DNA of 64,000 bases, from contig WNKI01000002.1 in NCBI GenBank assembly GCA_015350385.1, positions 8,396,947 to 8,460,946 of the forward strand, written 5' to 3'. A program made the position numbers and the translations under genes. This DNA is from Aculops lycopersici. Taxonomy: Eukaryota > Arthropoda > Arachnida > Trombidiformes > Eriophyidae. The notes below the pieces were generated by a model that was not told the origin of the DNA, ran no database searches, and was given only the letters and a program-made list of their open reading frames with translations. Positions 30,779 to 42,124 of this stretch are shown one piece after another; position 1 is the stretch's first letter, and every line of letters begins with the position of its first letter.

Positions 30779-33700
30779 TGTTTGATGCTTGTTTCTCGTG
30801 ACGGATTAATGGAAGCCGCGCGTTAATAAATAGATAATATTCAGTTAAGTTAAATTTCAACAAGCTGCGGTCTCAAGTCAGAGCTGGAAAATGTCAATCG
30901 ATTCCATTCGATGCTCGCAATTCAAACACCACGACTCTACTTTCAGTCTCTCGTTGCCTCTCATCTGAAGCCAGTCTTCCAGTCTCTTTCTCTCGTCAAC
31001 TTCGCGTGTCACTTATTGAGTCACCACTCGGTCCGCGAGACCAACAAAGAGTCACTCACTAATGACTATCGGCCGAAGTGAGCGCTTGTTAATAGACTGG
31101 CGCCTTACAGCCGCCGGCTGCTGGCGGGATACACTAATAACGCGCCGGATCTTGATGCCACTTTCCGTTTTTCTCGTCTCTAGGCTTTTGGTGAGCGAAA
31201 CGTAACGTTGCATTCCGTTTTGTTCCGTTACGTTGCTATCACCGAGTTGAGACTCCAACTCTTCGTTTGGTCCTCACTTGGCGTCCGACCAGATAATTCG
31301 ATTATGTGAACAGAAAATAAAATCACTCACTCACTCACTCGCACACTGGGGGCGGGGAGAGCTCCGTTTGTTATCTCGCCCACCAGGTGAGCTAGCTAGC
31401 TAGCTGACTGACTAGCTTGCCAGCGCAAACTGGTCGACTGGCCAGGTAAACTTGGCACTGGCTCCGCTATTGCAGCGAAACGAAGGTTAAAGTTCGTTTT
31501 CGTCCTGGTTGGTTGCAATTTTTACTCTGGCTCTTTAGCTTAGTCACAAAATTGACTCAACTCCCAGTCTCTAACTCTCTTATGCTCACTTTCCACTGAG
31601 CCTCGTTAGGGGATTCAACGACCCACTAGCTAGATAGCTAAGCTTCGGTTCAACTGAAGCGAGCAAGCACTTAAACAGAGCAACAAAGGAGCCCCGTTGC
31701 CTGCGCACCTTACTTTTCTATCCTCTATTTTCCCTTTCTCTCTAACTCCAACTCTCACTTCGACTTTTGATCCGATCCGTTGCCACAAATTTCGGCTCTA
31801 CCCGACCAGGGCCGAAAAATTTGAGACTAATACGCTAAGAGTTTTCTGAGTTTGCTGAACTCCACCCTAAGGCGCCTAGCGAATATATTTTCTTTTTGTC
31901 TCAAGCTAAGAAAGAAAAACTGTGCTAACCTCGAGCTCGCAGCCCAATTGATCGGCGATATCTGACAGAAAACACGCGGATAAAAGTCGGCAGCTTGAGG
32001 GAGTGGGGCGCGAGCAAAGCGCCTCAAGTCAACCGTCACCTGTCTCAAGTCTCTCAATTTCGACTCAATGGCGACGAAGACTGTAAATTTTTCTTGACTT
32101 TTGCTTGTTTGTCGTTGCTTGCTTGCCTGTTTACTATCTCCGCCTCCCTACTTTTGTATTTGATCGAGTTAGACCTTTAGTTTGCACGCTCCACGCAACT
32201 CGCCGCGCTCTCAGCGCATCGGTTTAGGGCAACTTCTAACTTAAGACTCCCTCTCTCTCGCTCGCTCGCTCTCTTCCGATCTCTTGATGCCCATCTGGTG
32301 GTCAAGGCTGACAAACAGGAAGTGAGCTCATTGATTGGCCTTCGTTTGTTGGTTGGTTCGTTTTCTCTTTCAGCCAGTCGCTTTTGGGAATCTTCTCTGT
32401 TCTAGTCTATCGCTTGACTTCCTTTTTGTTCATGAGCAGCAACGTTCTTGCGCAACTCTTGCCTTCACCTCAACTGCTGTTATAATAGCAATAGCAGCAG
32501 CAATCACTCGGCGCCCACTAATCTCCTAACTTCTTGTGGCGTCAAGTGGTTTGGTTTGGTTTGGTTTTTAGCATAAGAAGAAGCGGCAAGCACGACGACG
32601 AGAAGCCAACATTAGTGACCAATTTGACGGTCGCCACTAGAAGACGAACAAAAAATTGAGGAAAAAGTACTCCACTGCCACCTCCACCAATAAAACTAGT
32701 AATACCACTACCACTAGCAATAGTTCCACTACTACTACCTGCTTGCTGACAAACTAAATGACTCTCGGCTTGTATCGACTGTTCCGCCTATTGGTCTCGT
32801 CGGTCCAGGTCTTGGTAATGGTCGTTGACGTTGTCACTGTCGTATTCTTATTCCTAGTGGTCGTGGCGGTTATTGGCACTGTCAGCGTGGGGGATGGGGA
32901 GACCGCAAGGAGATGAGGATGAGTTTGCGCATTGTGGCAGGCGCCAGCTGTGACGCCTACATCAATTCAATAAGACGCGCTGCGGCCGGGACAAATGCCG
33001 CCGCCACTGCTATCGCACACACATGAAAACACGAGCGCTGCGTGCGCGTCGCTATGCACCGTTGCAAATGTACGCTTGCGGAGAGCACCTAGCGACGCGC
33101 GCGCGTGTGTGTAAGCGCCGGCGAGAAACACTAACATCGCCGCTCTCATCTATTTGCATCCGTTTTGAAGTTCTCGCTCCGAGCTCAATGCTCAGTATTC
33201 CCATCGTATCCTAGCTAGTATTGTTTGGGTTGCGACTGTTGCACTGAATTGGCGATCTTTGGCGACATTTATTTGCCATTAAGATTAAGAGTCTGGCGGC
33301 AGCACACAAACGGCCACAAATTGAAGCCCAGGTGTAGGTCCTAATGCTGGTTCAAGTGCGCAGTTAACCAACGCAACAAATCTGGCCGAGCAGTCGAAAC
33401 GACACTCTTGGCCACTCGAGAGGCTGCTGGTGGTGGTGGTGGTGGTGGGTCAAGAGAGTTCACGACTCGCTTGCCTCCATAATGCTAGCGAGTATGCTAA
33501 CACCAATACTGACACTAGTAATACTGCAACTGGACTGATAGTGGGGCGAGTGAGTTGAGTGAAAAAAAGGGACGCGTCTTGAGAGTGGAAATAGGAGAAA
33601 GAGAAATTTGTTTTCTTATCCGAAAAAGTCCTTTTCGTTTGGTTTCATATGAATTGGTTGCTGTGCCGACTGTTTCCATGTTGCTATTCAATTCTCCATC

Positions 33701-35577
33701 TCCATCGCCATCTCAAGTTCGAGGCTTTTGCCTCAATCTAGCTTAGTTCAGGAGGTAGAATATATTATCTCTCTGGCTCTTCTATTGCCTCTTTTCTTCT
33801 ATCCCCATCCAACAGAATAACAAATTTACTCAACTAGTCTCGAGATAGAAGTATTCGAGAAAGTCGAGGCCAAATCTAGACACACAGTGCAATATCTCAG
33901 AGCGTCATTTTGATTTTGCTCGATCCAGTCGATCGGAGTTCGACCGGATGATTCAAATTACAAGGCCTCTTTTGATCATGAGCAAGATAAAAGTGGCTAC
34001 TCCAAGTTTCGCCATGTCTCAATAAAACTAGACGCAACTCAAGTGGATTCCTCGGCGATGCCACTGGCCTTTGGATTATCATGGAGCCGAGTTTTCCCTC
34101 TTTAATGGACGGGAAAATGATGATGACAAACCGGAACCAGACGGTCTTCGGATACTTTTGAACACGCCGACGACGGTGATGAGAAATTGCCAATCGATGA
34201 TTAGTTTCAGTTTTATACGCCTTCTGGCAACCAGACGGTTCGCTCGAATATGAGAGTAGTGTTATAGTGCGCCACAGAATAACTCAACTGGCCATTTATA
34301 TCGCAAAACTGTCTAGACTTACAAAAAACGAGCGCTTCAATCATTAACTGCAACCGCTACTATGTGTGTATTTGTCTCTATTGTTGCTTTCGCTGCCAAC
34401 GACCTCGATAGAGATGGCGTCGACGATCAATTTGCCTTAATTGCTAGCGGCTAAATGAAGCGCCAGCAAGCTGGCTAACTGGCATAGGAGCAGCGGATCA
34501 GAGGGAGCAGATTTTCTTGATTGGAGTGGGGCGCGATTGATTGTTGCAACTTTTGCTCTGATGCTGTTGTTGTATGCTTGTTCAAAGTCCAGCTAGCGAC
34601 TTCTGGTTGGATCAACTTGGCGAATGCAAATGGGGTTGGCGCAATTCGCGATGCGCGCTTGGGCTAATGAGAATGAACGAAGCCACGGCAACCAGAACGT
34701 CGAGTCGCTAGGTGCCACTTGCTTAGTTTGCTGGTTGGCTGGTTGGTTCAGCGTGTAATTGTACACTCGCTCAACGCTGTTTTTCTGGGTATCTAATGAA
34801 AATTCACCCGCAACCTCGCCTCTGCATGCGATTGGCTAGCTAACTCGACTAAAGTTTAAAATTGCAACGGAAGTACTAGGCTAGAACTACGAGTGTAGCA
34901 GATCTACAAGCAACTTGAGTCAAAGGGCATGTAGTTCTGACGAAATTATCACTTATGACAGACAGAACAAGGACGTCATTGTCACAACAACAACAACAAC
35001 CGAATGGCCAACCACTTGAATGGAAAAATCGCTCGCCGGGATCATTCCCTTGAGTGGCTTCAGCCTCAACATGAGCTCCAACTTGCATTTAAAACTTCAA
35101 GACGCCGTCTCCTACCTGACCAAAATCATCCCGCTCGGCGTCATAATAGGATGCAGGTGGATGAAGTTCATGTTATGTCACCCAGTGAGCGGTGGTGATT
35201 TTAAAGGTTGAAATAAATCATCGGATCATTGAAAGTCGTGTTTGATTAAAGCGAAAGGAAATAGAGAGAGACAAGAAGGTTGACGAGATGAAATTTTTGT
35301 TAAGTGATGCAAATAATCCCACCTACAAATTTATTTAGAAACAAATTGGGCGAGTGGTTTCACTTTAGCATCGTGGAAAGAAATGATAACTTGATTTGGA
35401 TGATCTTTCTGCCCACACGCATCGGTTTATCGACAAAAATAAAGTGGTAACTCAAATTTCCCTTGAACAAGTTAACGTGACGAGACTTGCGACCAAGTAG
35501 AAACTTTAGCGCACCCTCTAATCCTCTCCTCGGGTTTTGATTTCATTTTCTCCGACGCGAGTTACGCGATTGCATTA

Positions 35578-35608
<31 letters not shown>

Positions 35609-38600
35609 TGTCAGTCAGTCAAGTACTCGTATGGCATTCAAGTGAAACTCTTGCATTGAAACCTGTCGAGTCGAGTGACGCAAATGACTATCAAGTCGTT
35701 GGTATTTTCAATTTAGTGGCTCCCGTCTCTCGTCTGGAGGTTGAACGAGCAGCAAAACCTCCATGTTGGTCAGCTAAATTCTCAACCTTCTCGCTCCTAA
35801 GTGACTCGTACGATTGTTGATTTGGAAATTCAACAATAATACAAAGGCTAAAGCAGAGGGTTTCCACATAACTAACCTGTCTACCAACTCGCTCTAATAA
35901 TAATTCAGCAAGCAGAGAGAAAGCGAGAGAGTGGATCAAGTTCGACGACTAGATTAGATCATCAGGCTCGCGGCAATGAAGGCCGACCAAACTGCTAGCA
36001 TCACGCTAGACATCATCGCGTCCTCGAGTTATCATCGTGATATTGAGAGTCGACGTCATCCACTTGGCCTCTCGGCATTAAGTTTGCCTGCAAACTTTGA
36101 GTTATGTGTTACCTCGCATTGATCTCTCTCTTTCTCTGCCACCGGCAGCCGAGAGCCCGTGGCGCAAAACAAGAGCTGAGCATCGAGCAAACCTAACACG
36201 ATTGTCTATCCATTAGACCGACTTCCTCTTTCTCTAGTTGGCCGACTTATTCCTCCATCAATGAGACCAACGACCCGCTCAAAACCAGCTACTCATTTTA
36301 CCCTCCAACATAAATAATTTGTCTCGAAGATTGAATCGATTCGCCACTTGCGGTTGGCGCAACTTCTCGGCGCAAATTCGTGTTTCTTGTCAATCAAATT
36401 GCTCGGCTCCCCCAGACTCGATTGATTCTTTCTTATTCCCTTATTCTCGAGCGCGTAAAAGTGCGGTTATGCTGGCTAAATTGATAAAATTAACAACACC
36501 AACACCAAACGATAGCCCAAGACGAACACGGTCTTTCTGGCGAGTCTCAGTGTCGGTGCTTATTCATCGATAACGGGTGGAGCTGAGGAATTCTATCCGC
36601 TACAGACCAACAAATGAGAGCCCAGAGGCAGCCTCCGGGTAAGCCAGTCGGTGGTTGTGCGGGTTGCACAACCATTATGCCATGGCAAGTTACGAACTGA
36701 AACAAGCCGCAACGAGCAAGTATGCGCTAGTCCTTGGTTGCATAATGGTGTGAATGTAAATAAGAGGGGCCCCTTGGTTGTTCATCTTACCTAACATACG
36801 TGAGCAGTGCACGGTTGTGTATACCTGCGTGAAGAGGTAAATACAAGAGGAAAACCAAGATGGAGACGACGAAATGAGAACCAAATAGTCTAGTCCGGTT
36901 GGTTCAAGTCACGTGGTGTGGATACAATTACTCGAGTTGAAATTTGAATTGTGCGTGAAATGGAAACTAAATTAGAGCTTCCGATTGAGTTATAAGCCAG
37001 TAGTGCAAGGAACCTGCGCTACCATTTCAATATGTGAACTCCGATGACGACATTACTCTGGATCGTTGAGCATGGGTTGTGGTGGTGGCTGTGGTGATGA
37101 TGTTGATGATTTTATGATGAAGCAAGAATGCGAGACTCAAGGAGAGGGAGAGGGACAGAGAGACTATTGAAGCTAGACAAGCAGCGTATTGCGATTAATA
37201 TGCTTCATTTGCCACTTCCGGTGGGCGAGCTTAGCCTACCAAATTTGCCTGCAAAATGAACGTTCGTGGCTACGTGGTCGGATAAACACACGAGGCCGTT
37301 GTGGTCGTCTTCGCGAGTAACCAGCATGTTGCCAGCAGTTGGTTACTAGCCACGATCATTAAGTTAGGGTGGCGCTTCTTCATCTTGCTTGTGTTGCTCT
37401 CGTCGATCGCTCGTTGGGTTGGTTAGGTGATGCGAGTTGCCCTCTTCTTCCATGTACTCGCTCATTCAGCTTGAAGAGATGGCTCCTCCACCACCCACCT
37501 GCTTCAATTTCATGCTGCCCAGTCCTCAATTTTTGCTCGTGTGTGTGTGTATATTCGAGTCAGTGAGTTGGTGCCAGGTACATAGACATCCGATTCCAAC
37601 TGTTTCCGTTATAATGAGATGCGGACAAACCAGGCCAGAGTTAAGGGCCGAGTAGAGGGGATGAAGTTGAACGAACTGGTTACGTCGACGGTGACGACAA
37701 TGGAATTGCCAGCACCTAGCAACTAACGAGCAAGATTCGCACTAACCTGTGGGTTGCAGCTACCTCAAGCTGAAGTACACATTTAGACCTACAGAGAGAC
37801 ACCACTTTGTTACGATGGTTCTGTTCTTCCACTTGGCGGGTTTCTTTTATTGTTGTTGCTTTTGTTATTGCATCTCAATAACAGGTAAACTTTGTAGAAT
37901 TCCACTGGTGGGCTGCAATTGTCGACACTGTCGGCAATTGCAATGAGACACTCTCGGCTAGTTAAGTAGATGTTATTTCTCTTTCCACTAACACGAAGCT
38001 TACATCTACCATTGTGTCAAATAATGACTCAATTATAACGTCGGCAACAACGACAACCAAAACGACGACAGCGACAACGAGAAGACTTTGACTATAACAA
38101 GAGAGCAACAGCCACCTGCTAAGCCACTTGAATGTCTAGTAGTCTCATGAGATACCCTCGTTAACATGCCTGTGATACCAGCAATTCGATTAGGTCTCTT
38201 GGTCGACAAATTGAATCGCTAGCTTGAGGTAAACAAGAGCCAGTTTTAGCAGTGTAGGTGGTGGTTGCTGTTGTTAGTCTATTGGTTATTCTTGCCAACC
38301 TTTAGAAAATTAATCCTCAACTTTTTAGAGGAATTCGCATGAAAAACTCAGCTTCAAATAATACAAGATTAAAGTTGCATTGACTTATGCAACTTTATTA
38401 ATAACCAATGTTTTATCTCAAACTTCAAAGCTAGACTTTAAATCGACTCGCGTCAGACTACCTGGTCATCTCCCGCTTGGATTTTTTGGAGATAAAGGAT
38501 TGTGTTGATTTGTCGAGCGAGTAGAGGAAGAGACTAATGAGTTCTGAGTACAAATTGTGGGTTGACTGTGTTGGCGACTCACAATTGAATCCTCACGAAT

Positions 38601-39708
38601 GATTTTGACAACCAAGTTGTAGAGGAACTCTTTTTCTATGTTTATGAATACATGACATAAGTGTGGACATGCATTCACCTTACCTCTAGTTGAGAACGTC
38701 CTCTCAGCTAAAATCAAATCTAAAGTAATAGTAGAAGCAGTTAATCACTAAACAGACACATAGCTGTAGTCGGCCTCCTACAAATGCCATGCTAGATACC
38801 ATCCTAGAAACCAAGAGGCAACTTAAATTGCAGTTCAGCTCTCGAGCTGACCGATGAGCTGCGCCCAGGGAACCGAGTCGGCTGCCAAATGTGTGGAGCT
38901 TTAACCACTGACTAACTGGCGAGAAACAGAAAGAGGAATCTCTTGACCTTCGGATGAGAAAAACTGGCAGAGCGTCAGAGATGGCGTTAATGTTGTTGTC
39001 GATATCAGATTTATCTTGAAAACAGGAAAAATTTCAATCTCCTAACTCAAGTTTTCCGAAGCCTTGCTCTCAAACCACTACTACTGCTACTATTGTGACT
39101 ACTGAATCCCTACATTTCTATAAGAATATGTGGCCATCATTAGTGTACAAGAAGCGGTGAATCGAATGAGGAGACGAAGAGGGAGTGGAAAAATTTTACC
39201 GGATTCCCGCCTGGATATAAATCAATTTAAGTGGAGTGAGAGCTGTCGAGCAAACAGAAACATAGCCGCCGGGGTCAAGTTGTCCAGCTATTGATCTGGG
39301 GCTCTGGTGAGAGGCTTGCAAGATGTCATCTGGAGGCGGAGTTATGTGCCCGCAAATTTACATAGTGACGGGGTTCTGATCCAGTCCTCAGCAGCCTACA
39401 AGCTAGCCAGCCAACCAACCAAGACGTCGACCATTGGGATCGTTGGCGGCGACGGCGGTGGTAGTCTCATTCTGCTGGCTTGGCATAGTGAGCCTGGCGC
39501 CACTCAAGTGGTCGTGTCGTCGTTTTGAGCTTCTCTGGTTACGGAGTTGGCGTCAAGAAAGTTGTGGCGGAAGTTTGCTTGTTGTTCATGAATTATTGAC
39601 ATTGACGAGCATCGGAAGCAAGAGGCTCGATGGAAGACAGATCATTGAATCGATAGGATAGACTTGCGAGCTGCTAGTCCGTGCAAGTTGCTTAATTTGA
39701 TGTGAGGT
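30779..39708. other. 9 kb region without a recognisable gene
   Basis: No protein family, RNA gene or mobile element could be supported. The right part probably carries regulatory DNA or 5' exons of the Ly6 gene. Visible features: TCAC repeats (31324-31340), GCTAGCTAGC runs (31391-31405), a GGTTT repeat (32550-32567), a GTG run (33428-33448) and a GTCA/CAGT run (35578-35622). A short plus-strand open stretch near 35020-35160, ending in a weak GT donor, and a minus-strand frame at 38466-38717 were examined. Neither resembles a family I know. Splice-only small genes could be hidden here. Confidence 0.4.
35578..35622. repeat. (GTCA)n tetranucleotide repeat
   Basis: About eleven GTCA/GTCT units in a row, with CAGT periodicity and occasional A-to-T changes. 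Confidence 0.7.

Positions 39709-39768
<60 letters not shown>
39709..39768. repeat. (TAG)n microsatellite, about 20 copies
   Basis: An uninterrupted 60-bp TAG trinucleotide run starting 58 bp downstream of the CLP1 stop (CLP1 is on the minus strand). Confidence 0.85.
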
Positions 39769-39770
<2 letters not shown>

Positions 39771-39822
39771 TAAGTAGCTGTGGGAGTAGTTTGTAATTCC
39801 ACCAGGTGGTAGGTGCTCATGT

Positions 39823-39828
39823 TTTATT
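39823..39828 (-). terminator. Poly(A) signal of CLP1 overlapping its stop codon
   Basis: On the minus strand, AATAAA spans the end of the TAA stop of CLP1. This implies a very short 3' UTR if it is used. Confidence 0.5.
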
Positions 39829-41230
39829 AAATTAGAGAGTCCATGTATTGAATGTCTGAAAAGAGTAGCACCTGCTCCAAGGGGTTGGGCAACTTTTGCG
39901 GCGTCAGTATACTAACCACGTCGCCGTCGTTCCGGAAGCTTGTGATACAAATGAAGCCCATGATGTTAGTTCGCAATAGCGACTCCGGATCCTCGAGCAC
40001 CTGGTCGATTTTGCAATATGAAACGGCCATTATGTGATGAATTAAATCCTCGGCCCTACAATCATAGTGGGAAATTTTAACTTGACTCTCTTGAGCTTTT
40101 GAACCCAGGGGCATCAGGGAGTCGGGTAGCAAAAGTGGATTTCCAATTCTATAGATGAGTCGCTTGAGGAATGCAAATTTTATTTCACTTGTGGCCGGAT
40201 TGTATGATTCAAATGGTGTGCCATAAAAGTATTCCTTGATCTTGGAAAACCTCAACTCAACGGTTGAATCCGATACTCTTGTATTAATGCCAACAGTCTT
40301 TGGAATACTGATAACGTTTGATGAGAGTCCATTCTTGAGTAAATCTGAATGTAAATCGTCTTGCAATACCTCGTCGTCCATGACCAGAACCATGTTTGTG
40401 CCAAATGTCTTACAAGCATGCAATAAAAGTTTATAATCCTCGTCATTTGACCAACTGTAGGTGTTTATGATGACACCAGAAAAGTAACTCTTCTTATCCT
40501 GAGCCAATTTTGCATGAACAATCTTGGCCATGTTCTCTATCAGTGCCTTGTATAATTGACCACTCTTACCCTCGTTATCGGCCGAGGGTCTGGTATGGCC
40601 AAAGTGCATTAGCATGGATGATCGTAGTGAAAGACCAGTTTCAATATCAATAGGTGACTCGATAGACAGAGCACCTATTGTGCCAGGCAAACCAATGTGG
40701 CCTTGATCTGGATCTAGATCAACAAAAATTGGCGCTCTACCCCGACGAGCGGCATAATTGAGTAATATTCGACAAACTGTTGATTTGCCCACATTTCGAG
40801 CACACATTGGCTTACAGACTAAACATATGGGTGTCTTGCTGAGATCTGGCTTCAATAAACCATCGCCCACTTCGTTTGTCATCTCTTGAGATCCATCCCC
40901 CATCTTGGGATCGCTAAAATTCATTGTTTCACTTAGCCTCTCGGCCTCCTCGCGCATCAATTCTAGTTGTCCATGTATCTTCAGGTAGCATGTCATATAA
41001 TCACACTTTTGTCCAACGTGACACTTTAGTGGAGTGCCTGTCAGCTCTAGGGTGGCTCCTTGATAAGTGAATACTGCTGCTTTCGCATTCCTATTAAACT
41101 TGTATGGTTTGTTGACTAACATTTCAGTTCCATAAACCTCGGCCAATCCTCGTCGCAATTCTAACTTGATTGGCTCGTCGCCAACCTGGAACCTGAGCTC
41201 CTGGCTTGGTTTTAAGTCGTAGGTACTCAT
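39827..41230 (-). CDS. CLP1: CLP1 polynucleotide 5'-hydroxyl kinase / cleavage factor subunit, altered P-loop
   Basis: A single-exon protein of 467 residues. CLP1 acts in the nucleus in pre-mRNA 3' cleavage and in the tRNA-splicing endonuclease complex. Human CLP1 also phosphorylates RNA 5'-OH ends. Layout: N-terminal domain (LRFQVGDEPIKLELRRGLAEVYGTE, residues ~12-36, matching ELRFEV...LELL.G.AEIFGTE of CLP1), central ATPase domain with GKSTVCRILLNYAARRGR (~148-165), LDPDQGHIGLPGTIGALSIE, GVIINTYSW, IKEYFYG, and a C-terminal domain ending in FSDIQYMD. It is slightly longer than human (425) because of an acidic insert at ~100-130. Notable: the Walker A site reads CARNVGKST (143-151), so the usual first glycine is cysteine and the usual DV is NV. 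It lies divergent from mRpS33, 265 bp apart. AATAAA overlaps the stop codon. Confidence 0.93.
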   Translation of the reverse strand: MSTYDLKPSQELRFQVGDEPIKLELRRGLAEVYGTEMLVNKPYKFNRNAKAAVFTYQGATLELTGTPLKCHVGQKCDYMTCYLKIHGQLELMREEAERLSETMNFSDPKMGDGSQEMTNEVGDGLLKPDLSKTPICLVCKPMCARNVGKSTVCRILLNYAARRGRAPIFVDLDPDQGHIGLPGTIGALSIESPIDIETGLSLRSSMLMHFGHTRPSADNEGKSGQLYKALIENMAKIVHAKLAQDKKSYFSGVIINTYSWSNDEDYKLLLHACKTFGTNMVLVMDDEVLQDDLHSDLLKNGLSSNVISIPKTVGINTRVSDSTVELRFSKIKEYFYGTPFESYNPATSEIKFAFLKRLIYRIGNPLLLPDSLMPLGSKAQESQVKISHYDCRAEDLIHHIMAVSYCKIDQVLEDPESLLRTNIMGFICITSFRNDGDVVSILTPQKLPNPLEQVLLFSDIQYMDSLI

Positions 41231-41495
41231 TAGTTGGTTGTCAGTTGAGAGGGAACGATAATTTGAGGTGGGTCAGTACAGTTTAATAGATCATCCGGTT
41301 ACTTGAGAGATTTGATTCAGTAGAAACAAGGACACGTTAGTGCTGCACGATGCAAAAAGCTGGTGTTAAGAAAACACATGTGTTTGTTGACATGAACGAA
41401 CGAAGAGAAAATTTTCGTGCATAACTCTCCAACTTGGAACTTCATCATTCATTTATCATAATTAACTTAAATAACTTTGAGTCAACTATATCAAG

Positions 41496-41921
41496 ATGGC
41501 ATATCGATTATATCCTTTGTCATCGAAAACCTTCGTTCATTCATCTCAGTACCACCAGAAGATGAGAATGCTGTCGTGCAAGATATTCAATGACTTCTAC
41601 GTGCCAGAATTAACGAGAGAGGAGCTCGACTATGGACAATTACACGAGCCAGTCCAGAAATGGATGTGGGAATGGTATACAAACTATGTAGCTCACATGC
41701 GCCACCAGGCTAAACCTTGGGACTTGGACCCTGAGAAGAATCGAGAATATTATCCACCCCATCCACAGATTCGTGCCTTGACTCATCAGTTGCGCGAATA
41801 TGGCCTCTATCGAGACGAACATCGGGATTTTAATGAAGAAATGAAGGCCCTGGCAATATCAAGAGGGAAAACGTTTAGGTCGCCGGGCGGAAATCCTGAT
41901 AGTGGCAAGAAGAAGAAGTAG
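41496..41921 (+). CDS. MRPS33: Mitochondrial ribosomal protein S33 (mRpS33)
   Basis: A 141-residue protein. S33 is a small-subunit (28S/head) protein of the mitochondrial ribosome specific to mitochondria of animals and fungi. The match to human MRPS33 is in the N-terminal Y..KM..LS.KIF (residues ~19-31) and especially in the C-terminal block L.EYGLYRDEHRDFNEEMKAL (~100-118), which parallels [21 protein letters not shown]. The basic tail ending in GKKKK is also typical. It is longer than the human protein (106 aa), with an additional stretch of about 25 residues before the YPPHP segment. Single exon. An AATAAA lies at 41984-41989, and the AlaRS gene starts 203 bp after the stop on the same strand. 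Confidence 0.88.
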   Translation: MAYRLYPLSSKTFVHSSQYHQKMRMLSCKIFNDFYVPELTREELDYGQLHEPVQKWMWEWYTNYVAHMRHQAKPWDLDPEKNREYYPPHPQIRALTHQLREYGLYRDEHRDFNEEMKALAISRGKTFRSPGGNPDSGKKKK

Positions 41922-41983
41922 GTAGGGTCCAAATCATGCATCAGATATCGAGATTGATTTTCCGGGGCGAAGATCTCTCTACA

Positions 41984-41989
41984 AATAAA
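41984..41989 (+). terminator. Poly(A) signal AATAAA of mRpS33
   Basis: An exact AATAAA 63 bp after the mRpS33 stop and 135 bp before the AlaRS start. It argues for separate transcripts rather than one bicistronic unit. Confidence 0.55.
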
Positions 41990-42124
41990 AGTCAACGACG
42001 TGTAGACTACACGGTGTACTGTGCACGAGCTTGGAAAACAAAAACAGCAACATGCGTTAACATCTCCAAGTGAATTCTTAGATCACTTTGTAAAACCCAC
42101 AAACTATTCCCTTTCATTACCAAT

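Noticed and set aside
35004..35211. Possible small exon (LKLQDAVSYLTKIIPLG)
   Set aside because: Looks mildly protein-like and ends near a GT, but no partner exon or family could be found.
41496..41921. First considered as a cytochrome bc1 subunit (UQCRB)
   Set aside because: The GLYRDEHRDF block and N-terminal pattern fit mitochondrial ribosomal protein S33, and nothing matches UQCRB.
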